From: Propionibacteriaceae bacterium
GTDB taxonomy: Bacteria > Actinomycetota > Actinomycetes > Propionibacteriales > Propionibacteriaceae
Length of the DNA stretch: 64,000 nt
Direction: 5' to 3'
Assembly (NCBI GenBank): GCA_009782785.1
Contig: WRIJ01000006.1
Location: 62,001 to 126,000, forward strand
Shown here: piece by piece, positions 46,066-55,789 of the stretch
How the letters are laid out: every line of letters starts with the position of its first letter
Numbering within the stretch: the stretch's first letter is position 1
The notes under the pieces: model-generated
What the model saw: the letters and a program-made list of their open reading frames with translations, nothing else
Databases searched by the model: none
Told to the model about the DNA's origin: nothing
Made by a program: the position numbers and the translations under genes

Positions 46066-46071
46066 AGCCTA
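46066..46071 (-). promoter_or_regulatory. -10 box for a probably leaderless dapD mRNA
   Basis: TAGGCT on the minus strand, 7 nt before the dapD ATG, inside the palindrome CACTAG-C-CTAGTG (46062-46074). No ribosome-binding site. Confidence 0.5.
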
Positions 46072-46159
46072 GTGGTGCCCTGTCACAGTTGTGATGGATT
46101 TCCTCTCGTGTGGGCAGATTCGTGACCATCACCATACGATGAATTCACTAGTAAGGGGC

Positions 46160-46165
46160 TAGGCT
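46160..46165 (+). promoter_or_regulatory. -10 box for a probably leaderless dapE mRNA
   Basis: TAGGCT, 6 nt before the GTG of dapE and in mirror arrangement to the dapD box about 90 nt away. No ribosome-binding site. Confidence 0.5.
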
Positions 46166-46171
46166 TGAAGG

Positions 46172-47236
46172 GTGTTAGACATCTTAGGAGACCTCAAAGA
46201 CCTGGTGGCCGGCTTGGTCGATATTGAGTCAGTCAGTGGACATGAGCGAGTCCTGGCTGATCACATTGAGTCTGGCCTTGAACACTATGAACATCTTGAT
46301 GTGACACGTTTGGGCAACACTATTGTTGCTCGTACGAATTTTTCAGCACCCACTCGTATCCTCATCGCTGGACATCTCGACACGGTGCCTGTCGCTGACA
46401 ATGTCCCCAGTGTTGTGGAAACTCGTCAAGGCCGTGAGGTGGTCATGGGCCGTGGTGCAGTTGATATGAAAGGCGGCATTGCTGTTCAACTCAATCTTGC
46501 TGCCTCGATCACACATGCCCCTCGCGATATGACATGGATCTTCTACGACTGCGAAGAGATCGAAGCCTCACGCAATGGGTTGGGGCGTTTGGCTGAAGTA
46601 CGTCCCGAGCTTCTTTCAGGGAATATGGCGATACTCATGGAACCGACCGATGGTGCCATTGAAGCCGGGTGCCAGGGAACTATTCGTATGGAGGTTCACA
46701 CCCGGGGGGTTGCTGCGCATTCGGCACGGTCATGGACCGGACATAATGCCATCCATGACATGTCTCGGGCCTTGGAAATTTTGAACAGTGGCATTCCCCA
46801 GGAGGTTGACATCGATGGTTTGACCTATCGGGAGGGCCTTAATGCTGTCGAGATTTCTGGCGGTATTGCTGGCAATGTCATTCCTGATCGATGTGTTCTC
46901 CATGTGAATTACCGCTTTGCACCGCACCGTACGCAAGCCCAAGCGGTGGATTTTCTTCGTGACCAATTCGCAGGGTATCCAATTGAAGTCACTGACTCGG
47001 CGCCCGGAGCATTACCAGGTTTGAATGATCCAATCCTGACTTCATTTGTGGAGTCGGTAGGCAGCGTACACCCCAAGTATGGATGGACCGATGTGTCTCG
47101 TTTCGCAGAACTTGGCATTCCTGCGGTCAATTATGGTCCTGGTGATCCCAACCTGGCTCACACTGATGAAGAATATGTGTTCGTCGATCAGGTGATGGGG
47201 TGTCGAGACACTCTTCAACGCTGGCTCACCTCCTGA
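46172..47236 (+). CDS. dapE: Succinyl-diaminopimelate desuccinylase
   Basis: 354 residues, M20 metallopeptidase family. Metal ligands in 'AGHLDTVPV', 'GRGAVDMKGG' and 'DCEEIE' (catalytic Glu), and substrate-binding His in 'GVAAHSARSWTGHNAIHD'. Removes succinate from N-succinyl-LL-diaminopimelate, two steps after DapD, whose gene is divergent next door. GTG start. No ribosome-binding site. Confidence 0.93.
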   Translation: MLDILGDLKDLVAGLVDIESVSGHERVLADHIESGLEHYEHLDVTRLGNTIVARTNFSAPTRILIAGHLDTVPVADNVPSVVETRQGREVVMGRGAVDMKGGIAVQLNLAASITHAPRDMTWIFYDCEEIEASRNGLGRLAEVRPELLSGNMAILMEPTDGAIEAGCQGTIRMEVHTRGVAAHSARSWTGHNAIHDMSRALEILNSGIPQEVDIDGLTYREGLNAVEISGGIAGNVIPDRCVLHVNYRFAPHRTQAQAVDFLRDQFAGYPIEVTDSAPGALPGLNDPILTSFVESVGSVHPKYGWTDVSRFAELGIPAVNYGPGDPNLAHTDEEYVFVDQVMGCRDTLQRWLTS

Positions 47237-47543
47237 CAAGAAAACCATCAGACTAGTGATCGATCATGAACAAGGAGTCTGTTGTCGATCATTAACCACC
47301 GGTGGTCACCACCATGGCTAGTGTGATATCTGGACCCTGTTACTCACTTCGTTCGGTCAACCACTTCCTTGGTTTCGGGATAGTGCGCAAGCGCACTCTC
47401 CGCTCAACCTGCGTCGTGGTGCTCCTCACTTCGTTCCGCAGGGTGACGTGGGCAGGTCATTTTGCGGAGTGCGCCAGCACGACTTGGCAGGAATCCAGAA
47501 TCCACATTCATGACGCATATGAGTGTGGACAACCAGGTGCTTG
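47237..47543 (+). repeat. Mosaic of palindromic repeats between dapE and the LOG gene
   Basis: No gene is seen in these 307 nt. They contain the palindrome ACCACCGGTGGT with an adjoining GGTGGTCACCACC, a hairpin AGTGCGC-AA-GCGCACT (47382-47397), two CTCACTTCGTTC-type segments (about 47343 and 47424), a GCAGGGTGACG segment (about 47438-47448), and a diverged copy of the TCATTCTGCGGAG palindrome (47455-47500). All but the first resemble parts of the element at the end of truB. Confidence 0.65.
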
Positions 47544-47549
47544 TAGGAT
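47544..47549 (+). promoter_or_regulatory. -10 box for a probably leaderless LOG-family mRNA
   Basis: TAGGAT, 6 nt before the ATG at 47556. No ribosome-binding site. Confidence 0.45.
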
Positions 47550-47555
47550 GATTCC

Positions 47556-48281
47556 ATGCAAAAAGACTATGGAGTTCGTGAGCAAAGCGGGGTTATCAGA
47601 CGTGGGCCTCAGATTCCTGACATGACCGCTGATGAGAAGTTTCTCCAATCCAATGGGGATTGGAAAAGCTCAGACCCCTGGAGAGTGATGAGGATACAGT
47701 CAGAATTCGTGGAAGGATTCGAGAATCTGGCCACCCTAGGGCCTGCCATTTCGGTCTTCGGCTCAGCGCGTACTGGGCCAAGTCATCCCAATTATGATCT
47801 GGCGAGAGCGATCGGGCGCCGACTAGCTGAGAAAGACTTGGCTGTCATCACAGGTGGTGGACCTGGGTTGATGGAAGCAGCCAACAGGGGTGCGTACGAA
47901 GCCGGTGGAGTCTCTGTAGGGCTTGGTATCGAGTTGCCCTTCGAGCAGGCTATGAACCAATATCTGACCTTGGGCATTATGTTCCGGTATTTCTTTGCTC
48001 GCAAAACCATGTTTTTGAAATACTCTCAAGGTTTCGTGGTTTTGCCTGGTGGTTTTGGCACGCTCGATGAACTCTTTGAAGCACTCGTCTTAGAGCAAAC
48101 CAGCAAGGTCACCAAGTTCCCCATAGTGATGGTGGGGACAAGCTATTGGTCAGGGCTCATCGATTGGATCACGACCACGATGGTGGCCCAAGGTTTTATT
48201 GAACCCGAAGATATCGCCAGCATTCCTCTCACTGATGACATTGACGAGGCGATCGATATCCTCACACCCGAGAAGGACTAA
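47556..48281 (+). CDS. LOG-family (TIGR00730) Rossmann protein
   Basis: 241 residues with 'GPAISVFGSARTGP', 'ITGGGPGLMEAANRGA' and 'VVLPGGFGTLDELFEAL'. The PGGxGTxxE motif defines LOG proteins, cytokinin-activating phosphoribohydrolases in plants and nucleotide 5'-monophosphate nucleosidases in bacteria. Proposed here to release a base from a nucleoside monophosphate; the substrate is not known. Located downstream of dapE, as in several actinobacteria; followed after 3 nt by a small DivIVA-like gene. Confidence 0.92.
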   Translation: MQKDYGVREQSGVIRRGPQIPDMTADEKFLQSNGDWKSSDPWRVMRIQSEFVEGFENLATLGPAISVFGSARTGPSHPNYDLARAIGRRLAEKDLAVITGGGPGLMEAANRGAYEAGGVSVGLGIELPFEQAMNQYLTLGIMFRYFFARKTMFLKYSQGFVVLPGGFGTLDELFEALVLEQTSKVTKFPIVMVGTSYWSGLIDWITTTMVAQGFIEPEDIASIPLTDDIDEAIDILTPEKD

Positions 48282-48284
48282 GAG

Positions 48285-48554
48285 ATGGCCTGGCTGATTG
48301 CTTCACTAGCTGTCGTGGTCCTCGGTTTCGCTTCTGTGGTCGGTTCAGGTGGGTTAGGACAGTTCGGCCCCTTGGTCAGTGATCGCCAATCTATGGAACT
48401 GCCCGAGGGTCCGTGGACAAGTGAGCAGCTGGGCGAAATCCAGTTTACGGTCGTACCCAGAGGATATGCCATGGATCAGGTTGATGAGGTTTTATCCCGT
48501 CTTCAACACCAATTATCGTGCCCCGCAAGCGAGGATCAGAAACCCTCCCAGTGA
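48285..48554 (+). CDS. Small DivIVA-domain membrane protein
   Basis: 89 residues. A hydrophobic N-terminal helix (1-20) and then 'FTVVPRGYAMDQVDEVLSRL', which matches the short DivIVA N-terminal motif (F..V..GY...VD..L). Such small proteins follow LOG genes in actinobacteria. Role in polar growth or division is inferred only. GAAGGA precedes the ATG. Confidence 0.75.
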   Translation: MAWLIASLAVVVLGFASVVGSGGLGQFGPLVSDRQSMELPEGPWTSEQLGEIQFTVVPRGYAMDQVDEVLSRLQHQLSCPASEDQKPSQ

Positions 48555-48638
48555 GATTTTCACGACACAAAGTCTCTGTTTTGCCTCAGAGTCTGGAATA
48601 ATAGGGAGGTACGAGTTAAGTGAACAGAAGGAATCACG

Positions 48639-48830
48639 ATGGCAGCGATGAAACCTCGCACAGGTGACGGACCTATAGAAGTCACCAAGGAGGGCCGTGG
48701 AATACTCTTGCGTTTTCCTGTTGACGGCGGTGGTCGTTTGGTGATTGAGATGAACACCGCTGAGGCAACAGGGCTATACGAGGCCCTCGAACCTGTGGTT
48801 GCTGCCCAGGTTCCTGTCCTTGCTCAGTGA
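48639..48830 (+). CDS. DUF3117 family protein
   Basis: 63 residues: MAAMKPRTGDGPIEVTKEG, then 'GRGILLRFPVDGGGRLVIEM' and 'EAxxLYEAL'. A tiny, highly conserved actinobacterial protein of unknown function. GAAGGA lies before the ATG. Convergent with glgA; the ends are 4 nt apart. Confidence 0.9.
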   Translation: MAAMKPRTGDGPIEVTKEGRGILLRFPVDGGGRLVIEMNTAEATGLYEALEPVVAAQVPVLAQ

Positions 48831-48834
48831 TACC

Positions 48835-50019
48835 TTAGCTGTTGTAGGCGTCGATAGCCTTGTTGTAGACCTCGATTGTTTGGTCAGCGATCTTGTCCCA
48901 TCCGAATTCTTGGATGCACCGTTCACGCCCAGCTTTCCCATATGAGGTGGCCATCTTGTGGTCACGGGTGAGTGTGTTCACTGCTTCAGCAAATCTCTGC
49001 TCGAACTGCGCAACTGCTTGCGCGTCATCAGCCTTGTCGGGGTCATAGTCGACCAGGATTCCTGTGTGACCGTCCACGACAACCTCGGGGATCCCACCGA
49101 CCCGGGAAGCCACCACAGCAGTTTCACAAGCCATTGCCTCCAAATTGACGATGCCTAGAGGTTCGTACACCGATGGGCAAGCAAAGACCGTGGCATGGGT
49201 GAGTATCCTGCGCAGGTCAACTCGTGGCACCATGTCAACAACCCACGTCACACCAGAGCGCTGGTTCTTTAAGGCAGTGAAAGCTTCCGTGAACTCTTGT
49301 TCGATCTCTGGGGTATCGGGGGCGCCAGCGAGTAACAACAGTTGAGTATCTGGGTCAAATTGCCCGGCAGCACGTACCAAATGAACTAGACCTTTTTGAC
49401 GAGTAATACGCCCCACAAAAACAACCAGTGGGGCATCGAGATCGATTCCCAGTTCCACAAGTTTCGAAGTATCAGGGTCGGGGAAGAATTCTTCCACGTC
49501 GATACCATTGCGTACGACGAAAACCCGATCGGGGTCAAGGTTGGGATAGGACGCTAGGACATCGCTGCGCATGCCGTCTGACACTGAAATGATGGCCGTA
49601 GCATCTTCGAAAGCAGTCTTTTCAGCCCACGAAGAGACTCGATACCCACCGCCGAGTTGTTCCGCTTTCCACGGGCGATGGGGCTCCAAGGAATGGGAGG
49701 TAACCACATGGGGGATGTTGAGCATCTTAGAGGTCAACAACCCTGCCATGTTGGCATACCACGTGTGGGAGTGGACGACATCGACAGCTGGTACGCGCCC
49801 AGCAATCGATACGTCCGTACCCAAGACTCGCAGTGCCGCATTGGCACCTTGGGGGAAGTCTTCGCTGTGTGCTGTCGCTCCGGGGCGTTGTTCACCCATG
49901 CATTGAACATCGACTAGGTCACATTTTCCTTGAAGATGACTAACGAGTTGACCGACATGAACACCGGCACCGCCATAGATGAACGGAGGATATTCGCGGG
50001 TGAGAATTGAGACGCGCAT
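48835..50019 (-). CDS. glgA: GT4 glycogen synthase / ADP-glucose-dependent glucosyltransferase (GlgA/GlgM type)
   Basis: 394 residues, GT-B fold. 'REYPPFIYGGAGVHVGQL' at the N-terminus, 'HSHTWYANMAG' and the donor-site 'CPSVYEPLGIVNLEAMACE' (EX7E). In actinobacteria this GT4 enzyme, divergent from glgC, uses ADP-glucose; the mycobacterial one (GlgM) makes maltose-1-phosphate for the GlgE route. Either product is possible. ATG at 50019; the long upstream frame overlaps glgC on the other strand and is not used. Confidence 0.9.
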   Translation of the reverse strand: MRVSILTREYPPFIYGGAGVHVGQLVSHLQGKCDLVDVQCMGEQRPGATAHSEDFPQGANAALRVLGTDVSIAGRVPAVDVVHSHTWYANMAGLLTSKMLNIPHVVTSHSLEPHRPWKAEQLGGGYRVSSWAEKTAFEDATAIISVSDGMRSDVLASYPNLDPDRVFVVRNGIDVEEFFPDPDTSKLVELGIDLDAPLVVFVGRITRQKGLVHLVRAAGQFDPDTQLLLLAGAPDTPEIEQEFTEAFTALKNQRSGVTWVVDMVPRVDLRRILTHATVFACPSVYEPLGIVNLEAMACETAVVASRVGGIPEVVVDGHTGILVDYDPDKADDAQAVAQFEQRFAEAVNTLTRDHKMATSYGKAGRERCIQEFGWDKIADQTIEVYNKAIDAYNS

Positions 50020-50104
50020 ATAGGCATCGTGCCATATCTGAGCAGTTTTCGGAACTCTTTGTTTTCGTGAGATGTACGAATTGTGAAAAATGTTGAGAAA
50101 TGGG

Positions 50105-50133
50105 TTGTCATCGAGCAGTTTTGGTCTTAGCGT
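50105..50133 (+). promoter_or_regulatory. Promoter of glgC, probably leaderless
   Basis: TTGTCA (50105-50110), a 17-nt spacer, TAGCGT (50128-50133), and only 6 nt to the ATG. Confidence 0.6.
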
Positions 50134-50139
50134 AGTGGC

Positions 50140-51366
50140 ATGGCAGTGCGACCTAATGTTCTTTCCATGGTCCTTGCTGGTGGCGAAGGGAAGCGGTTGA
50201 TGCCGCTGACTGAAGATAGGGCCAAACCAGCGGTACCTTTTGGGGGAACCTATCGACTCATTGATTTTGTTCTCAGTAATTTGGTGAATTCTGGTTTGCG
50301 GAAAATTGCAGTGCTCACCCAATACAAATCCCATTCTTTGGACCGACACATTTCCTTGACATGGAGATTGTCGACCCTTCTCAACCAGTACGTCACCACT
50401 GTGCCAGCCCAGCAGCGTACGGGGAAACAATGGTTCCTCGGCAGTGCTGATGCCATCTTCCAATCACTCAATCTGATTGCTGACGATCGCCCTGACTACA
50501 TTGTTGTTTTTGGGGCGGACAACATTTATCGAATGGATGTTGAGCAGATGCTCACTGCCCACATCGATTCTGGTTTGGCTGCGACTGTTGCTGGAATCCG
50601 CGTACCTCGACATCAGGGTACGGAGTTTGGAATCATTGATGCATCCAAGACCAATGTCATCCAGAATTTCCTAGAAAAACCTGCTGATCCGCCCGGTTTG
50701 CCTGATTCTCCCGATGAATGCTTCGCCTCCATGGGGAACTATATTTTCACGACGAAAGATTTTGTGGAGCGGCTCCACGAAGATGCGAAGGACGATAATT
50801 CTAAACATGATATGGGTGGAAACATTATCCCTGGGTTTGTCGGGGAAGGTGCAGCCGGAGTATACGATTTCACACTCAACGAGATGCCTGGTTCACTGGA
50901 GAAAGATCACAGTTACTGGAGGGATGTTGGTACGATCGATGCGTACCATGAAGCCCACATGGATCTGGTCAGTATTCACCCAGAATTCAACCTCTACAAC
51001 CACGAGTGGCCCATCTGGACCCATCAAACCCAAGCTCCGGGAGCAAAGTTTGTTTTGCGAGGAACTGCCGAGGATTCTATTGTGTCGGCCGGGTGCATCA
51101 TCTCAGGTGGTGATGTGGATAGATCAGTGCTGAGCTCAGACTGTATGATTCACAAATGGAGCCGAGTGGATGAATCTATTCTCTTTTCCGGATGCGACAT
51201 CCAAGAGGGAGCAGTCATTCGTCGGGCCATCCTAGACAAGAATGTGAGAGTGGCGCCACGGGTAGAAATCGGTGTCAACCACGATCACGATAGGGCGCGG
51301 GGCTTTTTCGTATCGCCAAATGGCGTTACGGTAGTTCCGAAGAACATGGTGGTAAACGAGGGTTAG
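50140..51366 (+). CDS. glgC: Glucose-1-phosphate adenylyltransferase
   Basis: 408 residues. Makes ADP-glucose for glycogen or maltose-1-phosphate synthesis. Nucleotidyltransferase start '[20 protein letters not shown]', 'GSADAIFQ', '[10 protein letters not shown]' and '[15 protein letters not shown]'; a left-handed beta-helix domain with 'DRSVLSSDC' and 'RAILDKNV' closes the protein. Length is normal. Divergent from glgA, its product's user. Confidence 0.96.
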   Translation: MAVRPNVLSMVLAGGEGKRLMPLTEDRAKPAVPFGGTYRLIDFVLSNLVNSGLRKIAVLTQYKSHSLDRHISLTWRLSTLLNQYVTTVPAQQRTGKQWFLGSADAIFQSLNLIADDRPDYIVVFGADNIYRMDVEQMLTAHIDSGLAATVAGIRVPRHQGTEFGIIDASKTNVIQNFLEKPADPPGLPDSPDECFASMGNYIFTTKDFVERLHEDAKDDNSKHDMGGNIIPGFVGEGAAGVYDFTLNEMPGSLEKDHSYWRDVGTIDAYHEAHMDLVSIHPEFNLYNHEWPIWTHQTQAPGAKFVLRGTAEDSIVSAGCIISGGDVDRSVLSSDCMIHKWSRVDESILFSGCDIQEGAVIRRAILDKNVRVAPRVEIGVNHDHDRARGFFVSPNGVTVVPKNMVVNEG

Positions 51367-51444
51367 ACCCAAGTCTTCAACCAGGGGAAGGCTAACCGGG
51401 GAGGTACTCCGCCGATAACGGCAAGTGCAAAGGAGAGAGAAGAC

Positions 51445-51756
51445 ATGCCCATTCCAACGCTGTCTGCTGGAGAACTGGCTGCGGCACGAGCAAAGGCGAT
51501 CGTGGTGCGCCGGGCACGTACTGCCTTGAAAGATAAAGTACGCACGGGGGCTCTCACACCCACTCAAGCTATGTCTCAGGCGATTGCCGACCCCCAATTG
51601 AAATTAATCAAGGTTGTGGACTTCCTCAAGGCTGTTCCCCGAATTGGGGAGAAAAAGGCAGAAGTGCTCATGGATAAATACTCGATTGCCCCAAGTCGAA
51701 GATTAGGTGGGCTCGGGGTCCACCAACTTGAGGGTCTCCAGAAAGAACTGGGGTGA
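51445..51756 (+). CDS. mihF: Actinobacterial integration host factor
   Basis: 103 residues, matching mycobacterial mIHF / Streptomyces sIHF: 'ARAKAIVVRRARTALKDKV', 'LKLIKVVDFLKAVPRIGEKKA' with a helix-two turns-helix (PRIGEKKAEVLM) and 'RRLGGLGVHQL'. A nucleoid-associated DNA-binding protein. AAAGGAGAG precedes the ATG. Overlaps the gmk start by 4 nt, the conserved pairing. Confidence 0.95.
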   Translation: MPIPTLSAGELAAARAKAIVVRRARTALKDKVRTGALTPTQAMSQAIADPQLKLIKVVDFLKAVPRIGEKKAEVLMDKYSIAPSRRLGGLGVHQLEGLQKELG

Positions 51757-52310
51757 GATATACCCCCACCGTCCTCGTCGGGCCTAGTGGTGTGGGCAAG
51801 GGGACACTGTTGGCCGGTGTTCGGGAACTCTGTCCACAAGTATGGATCTCGGTTTCCGCGACAACGAGACCTCCGCGCGCGGGTGAAATCCATGGTGAAC
51901 ACTATTTCTTTCTCGACGATGAACATTTCGATGCCCTCATAACTCACGATGGTTTTCTGGAATGGGCCCAGTATCAGACGTCGCGCTATGGGACGCCGCG
52001 CGCGGAGGTGGTCAAACACATTGATGCTGGCGAAGCGGTTGTGATGGAGATCGAAACTCAGGGGGCTCTTCAAGTCATGGAGCGCATCTCCCCACTGCGG
52101 ACCATCTTTGTCGTTCCGCCATCTTTGGACATCCTTGAACAACGATTACAGCGGCGAGGGACGGAAACACCTGAGGCTATCGCTGCACGTTTGGCCACTG
52201 CCAAACGAGAGATCCAACTCATTGACCGCTTCGATCACGTGTTGGTCAATGATGAACTAGCACAAGCAACCACTGAGTTGGTAAACTTGCTCGGTCTAGC
52301 TCAGAGTTAA
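51753..52310 (+). CDS. gmk: Guanylate kinase
   Basis: 185 residues, phosphorylates GMP to GDP. P-loop 'VGPSGVGKGTL', GMP-binding 'SATTRPPRAGEIHGEHYFF' and 'FLEWAQYQTSRYGTP'. GTG start overlapping mihF; rpoZ follows after 15 nt, so this is the familiar mihF-gmk-rpoZ operon. Confidence 0.96.
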   Translation: MRYTPTVLVGPSGVGKGTLLAGVRELCPQVWISVSATTRPPRAGEIHGEHYFFLDDEHFDALITHDGFLEWAQYQTSRYGTPRAEVVKHIDAGEAVVMEIETQGALQVMERISPLRTIFVVPPSLDILEQRLQRRGTETPEAIAARLATAKREIQLIDRFDHVLVNDELAQATTELVNLLGLAQS

Positions 52311-52325
52311 CCTGAAGGGATCTCC

Positions 52326-52667
52326 ATGATGACACATGTGCAAGAAGGCATCACAAGTCCACCCATCGATGACCTACTTGACAAAGTAGATTCTAAGTAT
52401 CGTCTCGTTTTGTTTGCCGCACGTCGTGCGCGTCAGATCAATGCGTACTATTCCCAACTCGGCGAGGGCTTGCTAGAAAATGTCGGCCCACTGGTGGACT
52501 CCACCACCCAAGAAAAACCGCTATCTATTGCTTTGCGGGAGATAAAAACCGACCTATTGGAGTGCCAGGAAATCGATCCTGAAGCTGAAGCATCAGCTCG
52601 CGAAGAGGCGCTCAAAGAATCTGCCTTTGATTTCACGAATCCCTTCGCTGATTCTGATCTGACATGA
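52326..52667 (+). CDS. rpoZ: RNA polymerase omega subunit
   Basis: 113 residues: '[31 protein letters not shown]' region, then '[16 protein letters not shown]', then an acidic tail. Assembly chaperone subunit binding beta-prime. Two adjacent ATGs; the exact one is uncertain. Overlaps metK by 4 nt. The coaBC gene usual between rpoZ and metK is missing here. Confidence 0.93.
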   Translation: MMTHVQEGITSPPIDDLLDKVDSKYRLVLFAARRARQINAYYSQLGEGLLENVGPLVDSTTQEKPLSIALREIKTDLLECQEIDPEAEASAREEALKESAFDFTNPFADSDLT

Positions 52668-53848
52668 CCAGTGTGGTGTTCACCTCTGAATCGGTGACAG
52701 AGGGTCATCCCGACAAAGTAGCCGATGCTATCTCTGATGGCGTGCTCGATAGTCTGCTTGCTCAAGATCCTCATTCCCGAGTAGCCCTCGAAACACTCGT
52801 GACCACCGGTACGGTTGTGGTCACTGGTGAGGTCACCACCCAGGGTTTTGCTGATGTACCTCGCATCGTCCGCGACACCATTGTCAATATCGGATATTCC
52901 AGTTCAGAATTCGGATTCGATGGGCACACCTGTGGAGTGTTGGTGGCGATCGGTGAGCAGTCTCCAGACATCTCTCAAGGAGTAGATCGGGCAGAAGAAA
53001 CCCGTGAAGGGTCCAGTGACACCTATGATCTCCAAGGTGCAGGGGACCAAGGTTTCATGTTTGGGTATGCGTGCCGCGAGACAAAGTCACTGATGCCGTT
53101 GCCTATCCATTTGTCTCATCGACTCGCTGAACGTCTGGCAGCCACGCGCAAGGCGGGAGACATTGACTATCTTCGTCCCGATGGAAAAACACAGGTGGCG
53201 ATCCGCTACGAAGCAGACATACCGATTGCTGTTGATTCTGTTGTGGTCTCGGCGCAACACCATGAGGATGTTGCCCACGAGCAGATTCGCGCGGACATCA
53301 TCGACCAGGTCATCACGCCGATCGTGGAGGCGGAAGGTTTCACCATGGCTGGTGTCGATGTTTTCGTCAACCCGACAGGAAAATTTGTTGTTGGTGGACC
53401 TTTTGGTGATGCTGGTGTCACGGGAAGAAAGATCATCGTTGACACCTATGGTGGCATGGCACGCCACGGTGGGGGAGCTTTTTCAGGCAAGGACCCTTCC
53501 AAGGTGGACCGCTCAGCCTCGTACGCCATGCGCTGGGTTGCTAAGAATGTGGTTGCTAGTGAGCTTGCTGATCGCTGCGAGGTCCAAGTGGCGTACGCCA
53601 TTGGGCGGGCTCATCCCACAGGACTTCACATCAATTGTTTTGGGACGAACAAGGTTGATGAAGCAGCAATTTTGGCTGCGATCAGCAAGGTTTTCGATCT
53701 TCGACCTCGCGCCATCATTGATTCTTTAGATCTGCTGCGACCCATCTATTCCCAGACTGTTAATTATGGGCATTTCGGGCGCGAACTTGAGGTAATGACC
53801 TGGGAGAAAACAAACCGGGTGGAGGAGCTTCTCGCTGCGCTTCCATGA
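52664..53848 (+). CDS. metK: S-adenosylmethionine synthetase
   Basis: 394 residues. '[17 protein letters not shown]', '[12 protein letters not shown]' and '[17 protein letters not shown]' are the two MetK signatures and the ATP loop. Produces SAM, used by the neighbouring RsmB. Overlaps rpoZ and priA by 4 nt each. Confidence 0.97.
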   Translation: MTSVVFTSESVTEGHPDKVADAISDGVLDSLLAQDPHSRVALETLVTTGTVVVTGEVTTQGFADVPRIVRDTIVNIGYSSSEFGFDGHTCGVLVAIGEQSPDISQGVDRAEETREGSSDTYDLQGAGDQGFMFGYACRETKSLMPLPIHLSHRLAERLAATRKAGDIDYLRPDGKTQVAIRYEADIPIAVDSVVVSAQHHEDVAHEQIRADIIDQVITPIVEAEGFTMAGVDVFVNPTGKFVVGGPFGDAGVTGRKIIVDTYGGMARHGGGAFSGKDPSKVDRSASYAMRWVAKNVVASELADRCEVQVAYAIGRAHPTGLHINCFGTNKVDEAAILAAISKVFDLRPRAIIDSLDLLRPIYSQTVNYGHFGRELEVMTWEKTNRVEELLAALP

Positions 53849-55788
53849 TTGCTCAGGTCTATGTCGACACTGGTGTTCCACATTTGGATCACCCTTTCGA
53901 CTATGAGATCCCCCAGCAGTGGGAAGACAAGGTGCGTCCAGGAATCCGGGTACGGGTTCGGTTTGCCCGTCGTTTGCTCGCAGGAATTGTTGTTGGGGTC
54001 AGCGATGAAACCAATCAAGACCAGCTCCTCCCTCTCGAAGCAGTAGTCTCCGAGGTGGTTGTTGCCCCGAAGGATTCCATCACACTCATTCGTAGTGTTG
54101 CTGACCACCTGGCCGGTGGTTTCATGGATGTTGCCCGTTTGGCGATACCACCTCGAATTGCTCGCTCAGAGAAATCGTGGGAACCCCATCCGCACCAGAG
54201 TGACTCGTTGAAGTCCACTGAGCCCTATCGGACGTCATGCTTGGATTCCTACCCACAGGGTACTAGTTTGCGCCAGGCTATTCGTGACGGGAAATCTCCA
54301 CGAGTGTCATGGACATTGACACCAACACAATCCGTCGAAGGCAATTGGGCAATAGGTTTTGCTAGCCTCGCCTCAGACACCCTAGCTAGTGGGCGTAGTG
54401 CACTCATTCTTGTTCCAGATGCCAAGGATTGTGTCACGATGGTGGAGGCACTCTCACCATGGGTGGACTCCTCTGCAGTGGAGACCCTGTCTGCTGCACA
54501 AGGCCCTCAGCGCAGGTATTCGAGTTTTTTGCGTGCTTTAGGTGGGCAGGCTCGAGTTGTGGTAGGTACGCGAGCAGCTGCTTACGTACCCATGGATAAT
54601 CTTGGGTTGATTGCTGTGTGGGATGAGTCGGATCCTTCTTGCGAGGAACAGCACTTCCCGTACCCGGCTTTGAGAGACATCGTTGCCTTACGTGTCACCC
54701 AACAAAGCTGTGGGGTCGTATTTGGTTCCTTTTCGCGCTCAGCGATCATTCACCAGTGGGTGGAGAAGAAATGGTTGGCAGAGGTTCACCACACTCGTGA
54801 TCAGGTCAGTTATCTCAGCGCTCAAGTTCGAGTCTCGGGCCTTGATGATCGTGTCCTAGCCAACGATGAAGCCGCTGGGAAGGCAAGGCTTCCCCATGAT
54901 GCTTTCACGGTGATTCGGGGTGGATTGATCTCAGGCCCAGTAGTGGTGTCAGTTCCCTGGGTGGGGTATCGGCGCAATCTCACATGTCGAAGCTGTCGCC
55001 AGCGTTTGGTGTGTTCCTGTGGGGGTGGGTTTGTTGAATCTGAGGCAGGTCGCATTGCCTGTCAGATCTGTGCTCGTAGTGTGGAGCAATGGAGTTGCTC
55101 CTGTGGGGGGACAACGTGGTGGGCATCAACGATTGGCTCGACTCGTACTGCTGAAGAACTGGCTGCTTCCTTCAAAGGTACGGAAGTGGTGTGCAGTGAC
55201 TCGACCACACCGATAGATTTTCTTGATGATGAACCTCGCATTGTCATCGCTACCCCTGGGTGTGAACCGGTCGTCGATGGCGGCTACTGCGCCGGAGTCA
55301 TCATGGATGGAGCGGCAGTGCTCTCGCGTCCTGATATTCGTACTAGTGAAGATGCACTGCGAGCATGGCTGAGAGTCATCTCCATGGTCAAACCTGGTCG
55401 AGATGGTGGAACCGTGCTCATCATTGGGCCAGGGGAGGATCGGACCGTGCAAGCAACATTGCGGCTCGACCCTCGTGGTTTTGCTGGACGCGAGCTTGCT
55501 GACCGCCAAGAAGCCGGGTTTCCCCCAGCGAGCCGAATGGCAATTTTCACTGGCGACGAGGAAGGTGTCGCGTGGGTGGCTTCCCAACTTCAGGAGGTTG
55601 AGTACGTGCAGAGCATCGGGCCAGTCATCGAACCCGATGAGGAACAGTGGCAACTGATTGCACGGGTTCCTTCGTCGCGGGGCAAAGATTTTGCCATACT
55701 CATTACCTCGATCGCTTCACGGCGGTCAAAATCGCGAAACAAAGGTAAGCTCTCGTGGAGGTTGGATCCAAGGTGGTTAGGAGCATGA
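53845..55788 (+). CDS. priA: Primosomal protein PriA, helicase motifs degenerate
   Basis: 647 residues. An N-terminal 3'-DNA-binding domain ([18 protein letters not shown]) and the paired zinc-binding segment of PriA ('[10 protein letters not shown]', '[13 protein letters not shown]') are clear. The Walker A GxGKT motif is absent where expected (around '[11 protein letters not shown]') and the DEAH box is replaced by 'VWDESD'. Loss of the ATPase motifs is the usual actinobacterial form, thought to serve as a replication-restart loader only. Overlaps metK; 1 nt before fmt. Confidence 0.9.
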   Translation: MIAQVYVDTGVPHLDHPFDYEIPQQWEDKVRPGIRVRVRFARRLLAGIVVGVSDETNQDQLLPLEAVVSEVVVAPKDSITLIRSVADHLAGGFMDVARLAIPPRIARSEKSWEPHPHQSDSLKSTEPYRTSCLDSYPQGTSLRQAIRDGKSPRVSWTLTPTQSVEGNWAIGFASLASDTLASGRSALILVPDAKDCVTMVEALSPWVDSSAVETLSAAQGPQRRYSSFLRALGGQARVVVGTRAAAYVPMDNLGLIAVWDESDPSCEEQHFPYPALRDIVALRVTQQSCGVVFGSFSRSAIIHQWVEKKWLAEVHHTRDQVSYLSAQVRVSGLDDRVLANDEAAGKARLPHDAFTVIRGGLISGPVVVSVPWVGYRRNLTCRSCRQRLVCSCGGGFVESEAGRIACQICARSVEQWSCSCGGTTWWASTIGSTRTAEELAASFKGTEVVCSDSTTPIDFLDDEPRIVIATPGCEPVVDGGYCAGVIMDGAAVLSRPDIRTSEDALRAWLRVISMVKPGRDGGTVLIIGPGEDRTVQATLRLDPRGFAGRELADRQEAGFPPASRMAIFTGDEEGVAWVASQLQEVEYVQSIGPVIEPDEEQWQLIARVPSSRGKDFAILITSIASRRSKSRNKGKLSWRLDPRWLGA

Positions 55789-55789
55789 G

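Noticed and set aside
50020..50463. N-terminal extension of GlgA to 542 residues
   Set aside because: It overlaps glgC on the opposite strand, and the GT4 fold begins exactly at the ATG at 50019.
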